Positions 6,653 to 12,575 of a stretch of DNA of 12,575 nucleotides are shown here, in pieces. The notes under the pieces were generated by a model, which saw only the letters and a list, made by a program, of their open reading frames with translations, was not told the DNA's origin and ran no database searches. The stretch comes from Streptomyces sp. WM6378 (lineage in GTDB: Bacteria > Actinomycetota > Actinomycetes > Streptomycetales > Streptomycetaceae): assembly GCF_001279695.1 (NCBI RefSeq), contig NZ_LGDD01000044.1, positions 1-12,575 on the forward strand, written 5' to 3'. Each line of letters starts with the position of its first letter. The stretch's first letter is position 1. Both the position numbers and the translations under genes were made by a program.

Positions 6653-6892
6653 TCAGTCGGCTATCAGATGGTCGAACTCGCCGTCCTTGATGCCGAGCAG
6701 CATCGCCTCTATCTCCGCCCTGGTGTAGACCAGAGCGGGCCCGTCCGGGTGGCGTGAGTTGCGTACCGCCACCCCTCCGCCGGGCAGTTTGGCGAATTCG
6801 ACGCAGGATCCCTGCGAGTTGCTGTGCCGGCTCTTCTGCCACGCGGCACCCTGAAGCTCCGCTGCCGCCATGCCGTTGTACGCGTGGTGCAA
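6653..6892 (-). CDS. DUF397 small protein (Scr2-like partner of XRE)
   Basis: The 79-residue product belongs to DUF397, small proteins almost always encoded beside XRE-DUF5753 genes in actinomycetes; the pair has been described as toxin-antitoxin-like (Scr1/Scr2) or as developmental regulators (WhiJ locus). Diagnostic blocks are WQKSRHSNSQGSCVEFAKL (18-36), VAVRNSRHPDGPALVYTRAE (41-60) and the tail DGEFDHL. The start chosen is TTG at 6892, because GGGAG stands 5 bases before it and the resulting MHHAYNGMAA... resembles homologues as I remember them. An ATG at 6871 is the alternative but lacks a ribosome site. It converges with the HATPase gene, and its promoter region carries the shared TGCA element and a clear -10. 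Confidence 0.9.
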   Translation of the reverse strand: MHHAYNGMAAAELQGAAWQKSRHSNSQGSCVEFAKLPGGGVAVRNSRHPDGPALVYTRAEIEAMLLGIKDGEFDHLIAD

Positions 6893-6944
6893 GGTCGCTC
6901 CCGGGATGTGCGGACGTGCAACTGTGAATGGTCAACTGCCCCGG

Positions 6945-6950
6945 ATCATA
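6945..6950 (-). promoter_or_regulatory. Predicted -10 of the DUF397 promoter
   Basis: TATGAT on the minus strand (6950-6945) differs from TATAAT at one position and would give a transcript start near 6938, about 46 bases before the TTG start. No good -35 hexamer is found at 17-18 bases; that position (about 6968-6973) is occupied by the third TGCA of the conserved element. This suggests an activator-dependent promoter or a repressor that directly covers the -35 region. Confidence 0.5.
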
Positions 6951-6968
6951 GCTGTGTTCATGTGCGCC

Positions 6969-6994
6969 TGCATGGGAAGATGCACGTGCACGCG
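6969..6994 (-). promoter_or_regulatory. TGCA-triplet element upstream of DUF397 gene
   Basis: This is the second copy of the 26-bp element, reading on the minus strand CGCG, TGCACGTGCA, then TCTTCCCA and TGCA. Plus-strand TGCA units begin at 6969, 6981 and 6987, so the 12/6 spacing mirrors the 6/12 spacing upstream of the HATPase gene. The only two differences lie in the linker between the palindrome and the third TGCA. Orientation relative to the downstream gene and distance to the -10 position (18 bases) are the same in both copies. Confidence 0.7.
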
Positions 6995-7111
6995 GGGTGC
7001 CCGGGCGGTTACAGCCGTCACGGGTCGCATCCCCGCACCGGAAGAAGAGACGCGTCCCTGGCCCGCAAGGTTCAAACACCCGCACGACCGCGCCCGCGTC
7101 CGCATACGGGA

Positions 7112-7151
7112 CCGGCCCCCTCAGCACCTTGAGAGTGCCGACGGGGGCCGG
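7112..7151 (-). terminator. Terminator downstream of rpsR2 operon
   Basis: CCGGCCCCC (7112-7120) pairs perfectly with GGGGGCCGG (7143-7151). An inner stem GCAC/GTGC (7124-7127 with 7135-7138) tops it, leaving a 7-base loop. The hairpin begins 23 bases after the rpsR2 stop on the minus strand. It has no T-tract but is very stable, as expected of the end of the four-gene Zur-regulated operon, and it insulates the DUF397 promoter downstream. Confidence 0.75.
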
Positions 7152-7174
7152 GAGAGCGGGGAGCGGATCCGGGG

Positions 7175-7414
7175 CTATGTCCGGGCGGTCGAGGAGTACG
7201 GCAGCAGGGCCATCTCGCGGGCGTTCTTGATCGCTCGGGCCAGCGCGCGCTGCTGCTGGGCCGAGACCCGGGTGACCCGGCGGCTGCGGATCTTGCCGCG
7301 GTCGGAGATGAACTTCCGCAGCAGGTCGGTGTCCTTGTAGTCGATGTACGTGATGCCGTCGCGGTCCAGCGGGTTCGGCCGGGGCTTCGTAGCGGTGCGG
7401 GGTCGCTTGGGCAC
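7175..7414 (-). CDS. rpsR2: 30S ribosomal protein bS18, zinc-free paralogue
   Basis: The 79-residue product is bS18, which binds the platform of the small subunit next to bS6. The family blocks [20 protein letters not shown] and [13 protein letters not shown] are present. No cysteine occurs, whereas the housekeeping actinobacterial S18 has a CxxC zinc site near its N-terminus (PLRKPKKKVCAFC type), so this is the 'C-minus' form made during zinc shortage. The start is GTG at 7414 with GGAGG 8 bases upstream, inside the end of the preceding gene. Only 3 bases separate it from the stop of the CobW-like gene. It is the last gene of the operon and is followed by a strong hairpin. Confidence 0.96.
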   Translation of the reverse strand: MPKRPRTATKPRPNPLDRDGITYIDYKDTDLLRKFISDRGKIRSRRVTRVSAQQQRALARAIKNAREMALLPYSSTART

Positions 7415-7417
7415 GGG

Positions 7418-8563
7418 TCAGACCTCCAGGAAGGCGTCGAAGGCGGGCGGCAGGAGCTTCCAGGAGTCGCGGCCCGCGGCGTACTCGGCGTCGGTGAGCA
7501 GGCAGGAGTCGAGCAGCGCGGACAGGCCGTCGCGGTCGAGGCCCGGCGAGGTGAAGACCAGGTGCTGGCAGCAGTCGCCGTGCTCGGGGTGCCAGTCGAG
7601 GGCGGCCGCCGCTCTGCGTACCGGCGGGACCATCTCCCAGGCCGCGTCGGGAAGGGCGACGAGCCAGGGGCCCGCGCTCTCCACACAGAGCGCGCCGCCC
7701 GCGGCGTCCCAGGCGAGCAGCGTGTCGGGCCGGTCGGCGAGCCAGAACCGCCCCCGGCTGCGGGCGGCCGCACAGCACAGGTCCTCCAACGCCTCGTACA
7801 GGCGCCCGGGGTGGAAGGGGCGGGTGCGGTGCCAGACGTACGTGCCGACGCCGGCGTCGTCCGCGTCCTGCGGCAGCAGCGCGCACGCCGGATGCTGGCG
7901 GGCGGCAGCCGCCTCCACGTCGAATCCGGCGAGGGAGGCTTCCGCCAACTCACCTGATTCGTAAGGGATGTGACGGGCCGTCGGATGCAGCTGGGCCAGC
8001 AGCGCGCGGTCCTCGTCGTCGGCCTCCCCCTCATCCACGATCGCGAGGACCGGGGCGTACTCCAGTTGGCGGGCCCAGGTGTCGGCGACCGTGCGCCGGT
8101 CGGAGGCCGCCGCGGCGAGCCCGACGTCGGCGAGGTCGTCGCCGTTGCCCAGGCAGGGCAGCAGGAGGGCGGGGTCGACGGCGGTGATGACGGAGGTGAT
8201 GGTCAGCACCCCACTCTGGGCGTCGATGACTTCGGCCATGGCCTTCGGCTCGACCGAGTCCCACAGTTCGACGATCGCGAGCCGGGTGGAGCCGCCGTCC
8301 GCGAGGCGCACGAGTTCGGGGACCAGGTCTTCGCGCAGGGCGCAGCACGCACAGTCGTTGACCAGCGGGGCCTCGCCCTCGTCCCGTACGCCCAGGGTGT
8401 CGCGGACCGTGCGGCGGACCGTTCCCTTCGCGGCGGCGCCCGCCAGGTCGTGGTGGAGGGCGATGCTGCCGGGGACGGCGCGCAGCAGCCGCTCCACCAC
8501 GGCCCGGCGGGCGTCGGCGTGCAGCCCGCCGACGATCGCGACGGGCAGTTTCTGACCGGTCAT
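7418..8563 (-). CDS. CobW/COG0523-like protein, Mrf-like, degenerate P-loop
   Basis: The 381-residue product belongs to the CobW/G3E superfamily (COG0523), usually GTP-dependent metal chaperones. It keeps the metal-binding CxCC motif at [16 protein letters not shown] (C71, C73, C74). The N-terminal strand [13 protein letters not shown] (8-20) lacks the Walker A GxxxxGK[ST]. The region [13 protein letters not shown] (95-107) replaces the usual ESSGxxxP, and [11 protein letters not shown] has no NKxD. GTP binding is therefore doubtful. From memory, the equivalent operon of mycobacteria encodes Mrf, a CxCC protein that recruits a hibernation factor to ribosomes in low zinc; this is the likeliest role here (inference). 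The C-terminal half contains the CobW C-terminal domain ([18 protein letters not shown]). ATG 8563 overlaps the rpmE2 stop (ATGA), indicating coupled translation. Confidence 0.92.
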   Translation of the reverse strand: MTGQKLPVAIVGGLHADARRAVVERLLRAVPGSIALHHDLAGAAAKGTVRRTVRDTLGVRDEGEAPLVNDCACCALREDLVPELVRLADGGSTRLAIVELWDSVEPKAMAEVIDAQSGVLTITSVITAVDPALLLPCLGNGDDLADVGLAAAASDRRTVADTWARQLEYAPVLAIVDEGEADDEDRALLAQLHPTARHIPYESGELAEASLAGFDVEAAAARQHPACALLPQDADDAGVGTYVWHRTRPFHPGRLYEALEDLCCAAARSRGRFWLADRPDTLLAWDAAGGALCVESAGPWLVALPDAAWEMVPPVRRAAAALDWHPEHGDCCQHLVFTSPGLDRDGLSALLDSCLLTDAEYAAGRDSWKLLPPAFDAFLEV

Positions 8564-8847
8564 GCGGCGCCGGACCGCCGCTCGGAGCCGCCCTGGCGCC
8601 CGGATCCGTACCGGCGCTCGAAGCGCTCGACTCGGCCCGCCGTGTCCATCACGCGCGCGTTGCCCGTGTAGAAGGGATGGCTCCGGTCGGAGATCTCGAC
8701 GTCGACGACGGGGTAGACGTTGCCGTCCTCCCACTCGATGCGCTTCGCCGTGCTCGACGCCAGCGTGGAGCGGGTCAGGAAGGCGTGCCCGGCCGCCTTG
8801 TCGCGGAAGACGACGGGTCCGTACTCGGGGTGGATCGAAGGCTTCAT
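8560..8847 (-). CDS. rpmE2: 50S ribosomal protein bL31 type B (zinc-free)
   Basis: The 95-residue product is bL31B, a bridge protein between the subunits. The N-terminus [16 protein letters not shown], the block [32 protein letters not shown] and the arginine-rich tail are diagnostic. It has no cysteine, unlike the type A form that carries a CxxC zinc site, and is expected to replace type A in low zinc and free its zinc. The start ATG 8847 follows the L33 stop by 6 bases, with GAGAGGAG about 12 bases upstream. The stop overlaps the next start by 4 bases. Confidence 0.96.
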   Translation of the reverse strand: MKPSIHPEYGPVVFRDKAAGHAFLTRSTLASSTAKRIEWEDGNVYPVVDVEISDRSHPFYTGNARVMDTAGRVERFERRYGSGRQGGSERRSGAA

Positions 8848-8853
8848 CGCTGT

Positions 8854-9018
8854 TCAGCGCTCCTCTCGGAAGTCGACGTGGCGGCCGGCCACGGGGTCGT
8901 ACTTGCGGATGGTCATGCGGTCGGGGTCGTTCCGCCGGTTCTTGCGGGTCACGTACGTGTACCCGGTGCCCGCCGTGGAGCGGAGCTTGATGACCGGACG
9001 GAGTTCGTTGCGAGCCAT
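8854..9018 (-). CDS. rpmG2: 50S ribosomal protein bL33, zinc-free paralogue
   Basis: The 54-residue product is bL33, located near the E site of the large subunit. The sequence [29 protein letters not shown] and the ending [16 protein letters not shown] are family-typical. It has no cysteine, so it is the zinc-independent form. It is the first gene of the minus-strand operon rpmG2-rpmE2-CobW-like-rpsR2. ATG 9018 has no usable ribosome site (five G end one base before it), but a TATACT hexamer lies exactly 7 bases upstream, so the transcript is probably leaderless. Expression is likely controlled by the Zur-like site inside that promoter. The frame continues open well upstream but without coding character. 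Confidence 0.95.
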   Translation of the reverse strand: MARNELRPVIKLRSTAGTGYTYVTRKNRRNDPDRMTIRKYDPVAGRHVDFREER

Positions 9019-9025
9019 GCCCCCG

Positions 9026-9053
9026 AGTATATGGAAATGGTTTTCATTTGCAA
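9026..9053 (-). promoter_or_regulatory. Predicted leaderless promoter of rpmG2 operon
   Basis: On the minus strand TTGCAA (9053-9048), a 16-base spacer and TATACT (9031-9026) are followed by 7 bases and the ATG of rpmG2. The 16-base spacer contains the whole Zur-like palindrome, so repressor and polymerase cannot bind together. Confidence 0.65.
9032..9046. promoter_or_regulatory. Zur-box between divergent zinc-free ribosomal operons
   Basis: TGGAAATGGTTTTCA is an interrupted palindrome (TG..AAA...TTT.CA) that fits the Zur operator of actinobacteria, TGNNAANNNTTNNCA in outline. The symmetry extends one base on each side. The site sits between the -35 and -10 of the rpmG2 promoter and over the expected -35 region of the rpmB2 promoter. 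One bound Zur dimer could therefore silence both operons in zinc-replete cells. Protein identity is inferred from motif and gene content; zur itself is not in the window. Confidence 0.85.
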
Positions 9054-9060
9054 GAGGGGT

Positions 9061-9066
9061 TAGGGT
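9061..9066 (+). promoter_or_regulatory. Predicted -10 of the rpmB2-rpsN2 promoter
   Basis: TAGGGT at 9061-9066 fits TANNNT. The expected -35 position (about 9037-9043) is inside the Zur-like palindrome and has no strong TTGAC match. The predicted leader is about 50 bases, with a proper ribosome site before rpmB2, in contrast to the leaderless gene on the other strand. Confidence 0.45.
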
Positions 9067-9121
9067 GGCCCTGGCCTCCCTGGCCCATCGCCCCCCGTCC
9101 CTGTCTCCGAGAGGAACGACC

Positions 9122-9358
9122 ATGTCCGCCCGCTGCCAGCTGACCGGTGCCGAACCCGGTTTCGGCAACCGCATCTCGCACTCCCACCGGCGCACGTCCC
9201 GCCGCTTCGACCCGAACGTCCAGCGCAAGCGGTACTGGCTGCCCAGCGAGGGCCGGTACGTGCGGCTCGCGCTCAGCGCCAGGGCCATCAAGACCGTCGA
9301 CACCATCGGCATCGAGGCCGCCGTGGCCCGGATCCGTGGCCGTGGGGTGAAGGTCTGA
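9122..9358 (+). CDS. rpmB2: 50S ribosomal protein bL28, zinc-free paralogue
   Basis: The 78-residue product is bL28. The blocks [40 protein letters not shown] and [17 protein letters not shown] are family-typical. Only one cysteine (C5) remains of the set used for zinc binding in the C-plus form, so it should not need zinc. ATG 9122 is preceded by GAGAGGAACGACC, a good ribosome site. Its stop shares one base with the rpsN2 start (TGATG), so the two are coupled. It is divergent from rpmG2 and shares its Zur-like site. Confidence 0.95.
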   Translation: MSARCQLTGAEPGFGNRISHSHRRTSRRFDPNVQRKRYWLPSEGRYVRLALSARAIKTVDTIGIEAAVARIRGRGVKV

Positions 9359-9663
9359 TGGCGAAGAAGAGCAAGATCGCCAAGAATGAGAAGCGGAAGA
9401 TGGTCGTCGCCCGGTACGCCGCACGGCGGGCCGTGCTGACCGCGATCATCCGCAGCACGTCCGCGAGCGAGGACGAACGGGCCGCCGCACGGCTGGAGTT
9501 GGACCGCCAGCCGCGGGACGCGAGCGCCACCCGGGTGCGCAATCGCGACGCCGTGGACGGCCGGCCGCGCGGACACTTCCGTAAATTCGGTCTTTCGCGG
9601 GTGCGGCTGAGGCAGGAGGCGCATGCCGGATTCCTGCCCGGCGTGCGCAAATCCTCCTGGTAG
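9358..9663 (+). CDS. rpsN2: 30S ribosomal protein uS14, zinc-free paralogue
   Basis: The 101-residue product is the long, cysteine-free form of uS14, which binds the head of the small subunit. [13 protein letters not shown] at the N-terminus, the arginine-rich middle ([30 protein letters not shown]) and the KSSW terminus are diagnostic. The housekeeping actinobacterial S14 is a 61-residue type with a CxxC...CxxC zinc site, so this is the replacement made in zinc shortage. Its start codon overlaps the rpmB2 stop by one base. Confidence 0.96.
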   Translation: MAKKSKIAKNEKRKMVVARYAARRAVLTAIIRSTSASEDERAAARLELDRQPRDASATRVRNRDAVDGRPRGHFRKFGLSRVRLRQEAHAGFLPGVRKSSW

Positions 9664-9727
9664 GCGGCGCCCGTCCGGCTGGTAGCTTGCTGCGGTCCCA
9701 AACACCGTTCACAGGGGGAAGACAGCC

Positions 9728-10204
9728 GTGCACAGGCACATACGTACCGCGGGATTCGCCGCCGCCGGGCTCTCGGTCGCGCTCGTTCTGACCGGCTGCG
9801 GCAGCAGCAAGAGCGACGACAAGCCTGCCACCAAGCCGCCGTCCGGCTCGGACAGCTCCTCGTCGGCGCCGGGCGGCGGCGGCACTGCGGCCAAGTCCAG
9901 TGAGCTGCAAGGGAGTTGGACCGCGACGAGCGGCGGCAAGGCCGTCACCATGGCCATCGCGGACAAGGGCGTGGCCCTGCTCTCCCCGCACGTGTGCTCC
10001 GGCACCGTCGCCGAGACCTCGGGCATGACCATGCTCACCCTGAAGTGCGCGGACGGGAACACCGAGCGCACCCAGGGCATGGCCACGATCAAGGGCGGCG
10101 CCCTTGAGGTCAAGTGGCAGGGCGGCGGGACGGACTCCTTCGCCCGGGGCAAGGCGGGCTCGCTCCCGACCGGCCTCCCGACGGCCGGCCTTCCGACCCC
10201 GTAA
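9728..10204 (+). CDS. Small secreted lipoprotein, function unknown
   Basis: The 158-residue product starts with a lipoprotein signal peptide: positive MHRHIRT, hydrophobic AGFAAAGLSVALVL and the lipobox LTGC with Cys24, followed by a Ser/Pro/Gly/Asp-rich linker to about residue 58. The folded part is 59-145 (ELQGSWTATSGGKAVTMAI..., with C91 and C108 as a possible disulfide). It ends in the repeat LPTGLPTAGLPTP. It should be anchored on the outer face of the cytoplasmic membrane. I do not recognise a family. GTG 9728 is chosen for the signal peptide and the GGGGGAAG ribosome site. It follows rpsN2 by 64 bases, and TAGCTT at 9681-9686 may be its own -10, so co-regulation with the zinc locus is possible but not shown. 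The gene is close in position to a hypothetical lipoprotein beside the same cluster in S. coelicolor, from memory. Confidence 0.85.
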   Translation: MHRHIRTAGFAAAGLSVALVLTGCGSSKSDDKPATKPPSGSDSSSSAPGGGGTAAKSSELQGSWTATSGGKAVTMAIADKGVALLSPHVCSGTVAETSGMTMLTLKCADGNTERTQGMATIKGGALEVKWQGGGTDSFARGKAGSLPTGLPTAGLPTP

Positions 10205-10212
10205 CGCCGAAA

Positions 10213-10249
10213 GTGCCCAACTCCCTTATGGCTTAGGGGTGTTGGGCAC
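10213..10249. terminator. Bidirectional terminator between lipoprotein and FUSC genes
   Basis: GTGCCCAAC (10213-10221) pairs perfectly with GTTGGGCAC (10241-10249). After one mismatch a second stem CCCTTA/TAGGGG-type (10223-10228 with 10234-10239, one G-T pair) closes on a short loop. The hairpin starts 8 bases after the lipoprotein stop and covers the FUSC stop codon (10226-10228) and its last codons. It therefore constrains the C-terminal sequence VPNTPKP of the FUSC protein. Confidence 0.8.
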
Positions 10250-12286
10250 AGCCAGGGCGTCGGTCAGGTCGTCGAGGCAGTGCACGATCAGACCGGCTCC
10301 CCTGCGCACCACGCGGTCGGGCACGCCCTCGCCGTCCCAGGCGGCCAGGGCCTGCTCGACTTCCTCCCACCGCGGCACCCGCCGCTCGCGCACCGCCTTC
10401 GCCCCCTGCTCGGTGGCCTCCCGCAGCGCCTCGGCGAACTTCGCGGCAGCCGGCACCGGGACCGCGTCCCGGTCCGGCAGATGCGCCTCCATCAGCATGG
10501 CCGTGCGCCCCAGCTGGCTGAGCGCGTGGGCGGCCTCCTCGGCCGCCGAACGCGAAAGGCCCCGGTGCCGCACCGGCTCGTGGGTGGCCTTGTCGAGCGC
10601 CTCCTGCCAGGCGATGCGGGCGGCGCGCGTATCAAGCAGCGCCTGACGGATCTCGCCGGAGCCGCGCCCGGGGTCGGCGTAGTGGGCGACGACGGCCGAG
10701 GCGTAACGGCCGTTCGCGGCAAGCCAGTCGGCGAGCCGGGTGCGCAGGCGCGGCGTCTCCCAGGCCGGGTAGACGGCGTAGGAGATCATCGCGAGCGCCC
10801 CGCCGAGCAGCGTCAGGAACACCCGGTCGGGCACGGTCTGGGTCCACTGGAGGCCGCCCATGCCGAGCAGGAACACGACGTACGCGGAGACGCAGCCGCT
10901 CAGCACCGCATAGCCCGTACGCATCAGCAGATACGCCAGGAACGCGCAGGTCACCGCGATGGCGGCGGACAGGCCGGTGTCGGGGTGGGTGAGCTGGACG
11001 ATGCCGGTGGCCAGCGCGACGCCGACGAGGGTGCCGCCGAACCGGGCGACCGCGCGGGCGTAGGTGAGCGAGAAGTCGGGGCGCATCACCATCACGGACG
11101 CCATCGGCGCCCAGTAGCCGTGGCCGAACGGCAGGACGTGGCCGAGCAGATAGCCCGCCGTCGCCACCGCGCAGACCCGTACCGCGTGCCGGAACACCGG
11201 GGAGCGGCGGCGGCCCAGCTCGTCGCGCATGGTGCGCAGGGCGACCGGCACCAGGCGGAGCAGGGTGGGCCGCAGGAGCGGTTCCGCTCCCCCGCCGGTG
11301 CCACTGCCCCGGGCGGTTTCGACGACGTCGGCGAGCAGCGCGGTGAGCCGGGCGGCGGCCCGGCGGGCGGGGCCGGTGAGGATGGCACCGGTGTCGGGGG
11401 TGGCGAGCGCGGCCTCGGCGGCGGGCGGGACGACGGGGGCCTCGCCGTGCCGGATGGCCCGGGCGGCGGCGTCAAGAACGGTGCCCGCGGCGGCCAGCAA
11501 CTCCCGTACCCGGTGACGTTCGTCGCCCTCCGCGGGCACGCCGAGCGCGGGGTCGGCGAGCGAGGCGAGCACCGGCCGGATCCGCTCGGCCACGCCCCGG
11601 GCGCCGTGCAGCTCGGCGGGCCGGCGGCGGGCCTCGCGCGGGGTGACGGCTGCGGCGAGCCGGGCGGTCATCAGGGGCTCCGGGTCGAAGGGGGCGACCG
11701 GGTCGTGCCGCAGCCGCCGCGCGTAATCGGCCTCCGCGGCCAGTGCGTCGGCGAGCGCGTCGCGCTGGGCGCCCCATCTGCGGATCGGGAAGAGAACGAC
11801 GAGAGCGGCCTGCACGACCCCGCCGAACGCGATCATCCCGGCGTGCCCGGCGGCATCGACGAGCGAGCTCGGCAGGGTGACGGTGACCAGCATGATCGCC
11901 ACGTTGGACGAGGCGATCACCCCGACGGTCGGCCCGACGGCCCAGGCGAGACCGGCCAGGAAGGTCCACAGCGCGAGCAGGACGAGAAAGAACGGCGAAT
12001 GGGTACCGACGAGGTATCCGAGGAAGGTGGAGATCGCGAGCGAGAGCCCCGAGGCGAGGGCGAGCACGGGCCTCGGGCGCCAGCTGCGCTGGTACGTGGC
12101 GATGGCCCCCTGGAACGCGCCGAACGCGGAGCTCGCGGCGACGGAGGGGCCGAAGAGGCTGAGGCTGATGCCGACGACGATGGCGAGTCCTGCCGCGCCG
12201 CGCAGGGCGACGAGCGGTTCGAGCCGCCGCCGCTCGACCTTCAGCCCCGAGCGGGCGGTCTCCCTCAGCGCCCGAAGCCAGCTCAT
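10226..12286 (-). CDS. FUSC-family integral membrane protein
   Basis: The 686-residue product resembles the fusaric acid resistance/aromatic acid exporter (AaeB, YccS) family of inner-membrane proteins. It has two membrane blocks. The first, about 26-195, contains FGAFQGAIATYQRSWRPRP, five or six hydrophobic helices and ends VVLFPIRRWG. A soluble region rich in Arg/Ala follows to about 375. The second block, about 378-520, carries the FUSC signature GYWAPMASVMVMRPDFSLTYARAVARFGGTLVG. The C-terminal 160 residues are soluble and helical. ATG 12286 is chosen because MSWLRALRETARSGLKV begins a typical amphipathic start. The frame runs open to 12364 without coding character. A TACGCT hexamer 7 bases before this ATG suggests a leaderless message. 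The exported substrate is unknown. It converges with the lipoprotein gene on a shared terminator. Confidence 0.92.
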   Translation of the reverse strand: MSWLRALRETARSGLKVERRRLEPLVALRGAAGLAIVVGISLSLFGPSVAASSAFGAFQGAIATYQRSWRPRPVLALASGLSLAISTFLGYLVGTHSPFFLVLLALWTFLAGLAWAVGPTVGVIASSNVAIMLVTVTLPSSLVDAAGHAGMIAFGGVVQAALVVLFPIRRWGAQRDALADALAAEADYARRLRHDPVAPFDPEPLMTARLAAAVTPREARRRPAELHGARGVAERIRPVLASLADPALGVPAEGDERHRVRELLAAAGTVLDAAARAIRHGEAPVVPPAAEAALATPDTGAILTGPARRAAARLTALLADVVETARGSGTGGGAEPLLRPTLLRLVPVALRTMRDELGRRRSPVFRHAVRVCAVATAGYLLGHVLPFGHGYWAPMASVMVMRPDFSLTYARAVARFGGTLVGVALATGIVQLTHPDTGLSAAIAVTCAFLAYLLMRTGYAVLSGCVSAYVVFLLGMGGLQWTQTVPDRVFLTLLGGALAMISYAVYPAWETPRLRTRLADWLAANGRYASAVVAHYADPGRGSGEIRQALLDTRAARIAWQEALDKATHEPVRHRGLSRSAAEEAAHALSQLGRTAMLMEAHLPDRDAVPVPAAAKFAEALREATEQGAKAVRERRVPRWEEVEQALAAWDGEGVPDRVVRRGAGLIVHCLDDLTDALAVPNTPKP

Positions 12287-12293
12287 GAGCCCG

Positions 12294-12299
12294 AGCGTA
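12294..12299 (-). promoter_or_regulatory. Possible -10 box of FUSC gene (leaderless)
   Basis: TACGCT on the minus strand is followed by 7 bases and the ATG at 12286. No ribosome site and no convincing -35 are seen. The spacing repeats that of rpmG2 and padR. Confidence 0.35.
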
Positions 12300-12364
12300 G
12301 CCGGAAGCAGGACGAGCCCGGCATTTTGGCCCCGCCGGGGGCTGTGCGGCGAGGCGGGGTGCAC

Positions 12365-12575
12365 TGGGGCTCCGCCGCGTGGCCTCCGGGGTGGGTGCTT
12401 CGGCTCGGGGTGGGGTGCTTCGGCTGCGGACCGTGCGTGGCTGGTCGCGCAGTTCCCCGCGCCCCTGGCGGGGTCGGCATCTTCAGCCTGTCATGGGGGT
12501 CCCCCCTGGCCCTTGAGGCCTTGGGGGAGTTTGAGGACGAGCGCCCTTCAGGCGCGAACGGGGGTCCGGGGCGGA
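12365..12575. repeat. Non-coding block of short repeats and hairpins
   Basis: No gene is seen in these 211 bases. There is a near-perfect direct repeat, GGGGTGGGTGCTTCGGCT (12388-12405) and the same with one extra G (12407-12425). Three hairpins follow: CCCCGC/GCGGGG (12455-12473), TCCCCC..GGCC with GGCC..GGGGGA (12500-12528) and GCGCC/GGCGC (12541-12555). The strings CGCAGTTCCCCGCGCCCC and TTTGAGGACGAGCGCC are familiar to me as extragenic sequence repeated many times in Streptomyces genomes. They may act as terminators upstream of the FUSC gene for whatever lies to the right. Confidence 0.6.

Noticed and set aside
6573..7886. Long 437-codon frame on minus strand across DUF397, the gap and rpsR2
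   Set aside because: Its product is a Pro/Arg/Ala-rich shadow of the CobW-like and rpsR2 genes and passes through the terminator; high GC content makes such frames common.
8854..9705. Extension of the L33 frame to 283 codons
   Set aside because: Only the last 54 codons match bL33; the upstream part crosses the Zur-like site and the rpmB2/rpsN2 genes on the other strand.

Overview
The window is very GC-rich DNA with strong G/C bias at third codon positions, GTG/TTG starts and tightly packed operons. Gene content (a WhiJ/Scr1-like XRE regulator, a DUF397 protein, an HATPase 'anti-sigma-like' protein and zinc-free ribosomal protein paralogues under a Zur-type site) points to Streptomyces or a close relative. 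The left edge (1-119) is homopolymer-rich and looks like a low-quality contig end. I count 16 credible protein genes, no RNA genes, no insertion sequences and no CRISPR array.

Left part (120-4777, all minus strand): a PadR regulator (1969-2610) lies directly upstream of a DrrA-like ABC ATPase (896-1882) and a DrrB-like permease (120-899) that overlap by 4 bases. The 86-base gap between padR and the ATPase gene holds a promoter flanked by two copies of a 20-bp palindrome centred on TCAAG/CTTGA, a likely operator pair. Upstream of padR are a DinB/DUF664 protein and a benzaldehyde/vanillin-type aldehyde dehydrogenase.

Middle (4859-6892): a three-gene developmental-regulator module, XRE-DUF5753 (minus), HATPase (plus) and DUF397 (minus). 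The two smaller partners converge. Each has the same 26-bp element upstream in the same orientation (24/26 identical): three TGCA half-sites with a fixed 6/12 spacing. This is the most interesting regulatory signal seen here.

Right-middle (7175-9663): a zinc-starvation ribosome-remodelling locus. One Zur-like site lies between divergent operons: rpmG2-rpmE2-CobW/Mrf-like-rpsR2 (minus) and rpmB2-rpsN2 (plus). The CobW-like protein keeps the CxCC metal motif but has lost a recognisable P-loop and other GTPase motifs. It resembles, from memory, the mycobacterial ribosome-hibernation recruitment factor Mrf encoded in the equivalent operon.

Right end: a small lipoprotein (plus) and a FUSC-family membrane protein (minus) converge on a long shared hairpin that overlaps the FUSC stop codon. 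The last 210 bases are a non-coding block of short direct repeats and hairpins of a kind common between Streptomyces genes. Three minus-strand genes (padR, rpmG2, FUSC) show a TANNNT hexamer exactly 7 bases before ATG, suggesting leaderless mRNAs.
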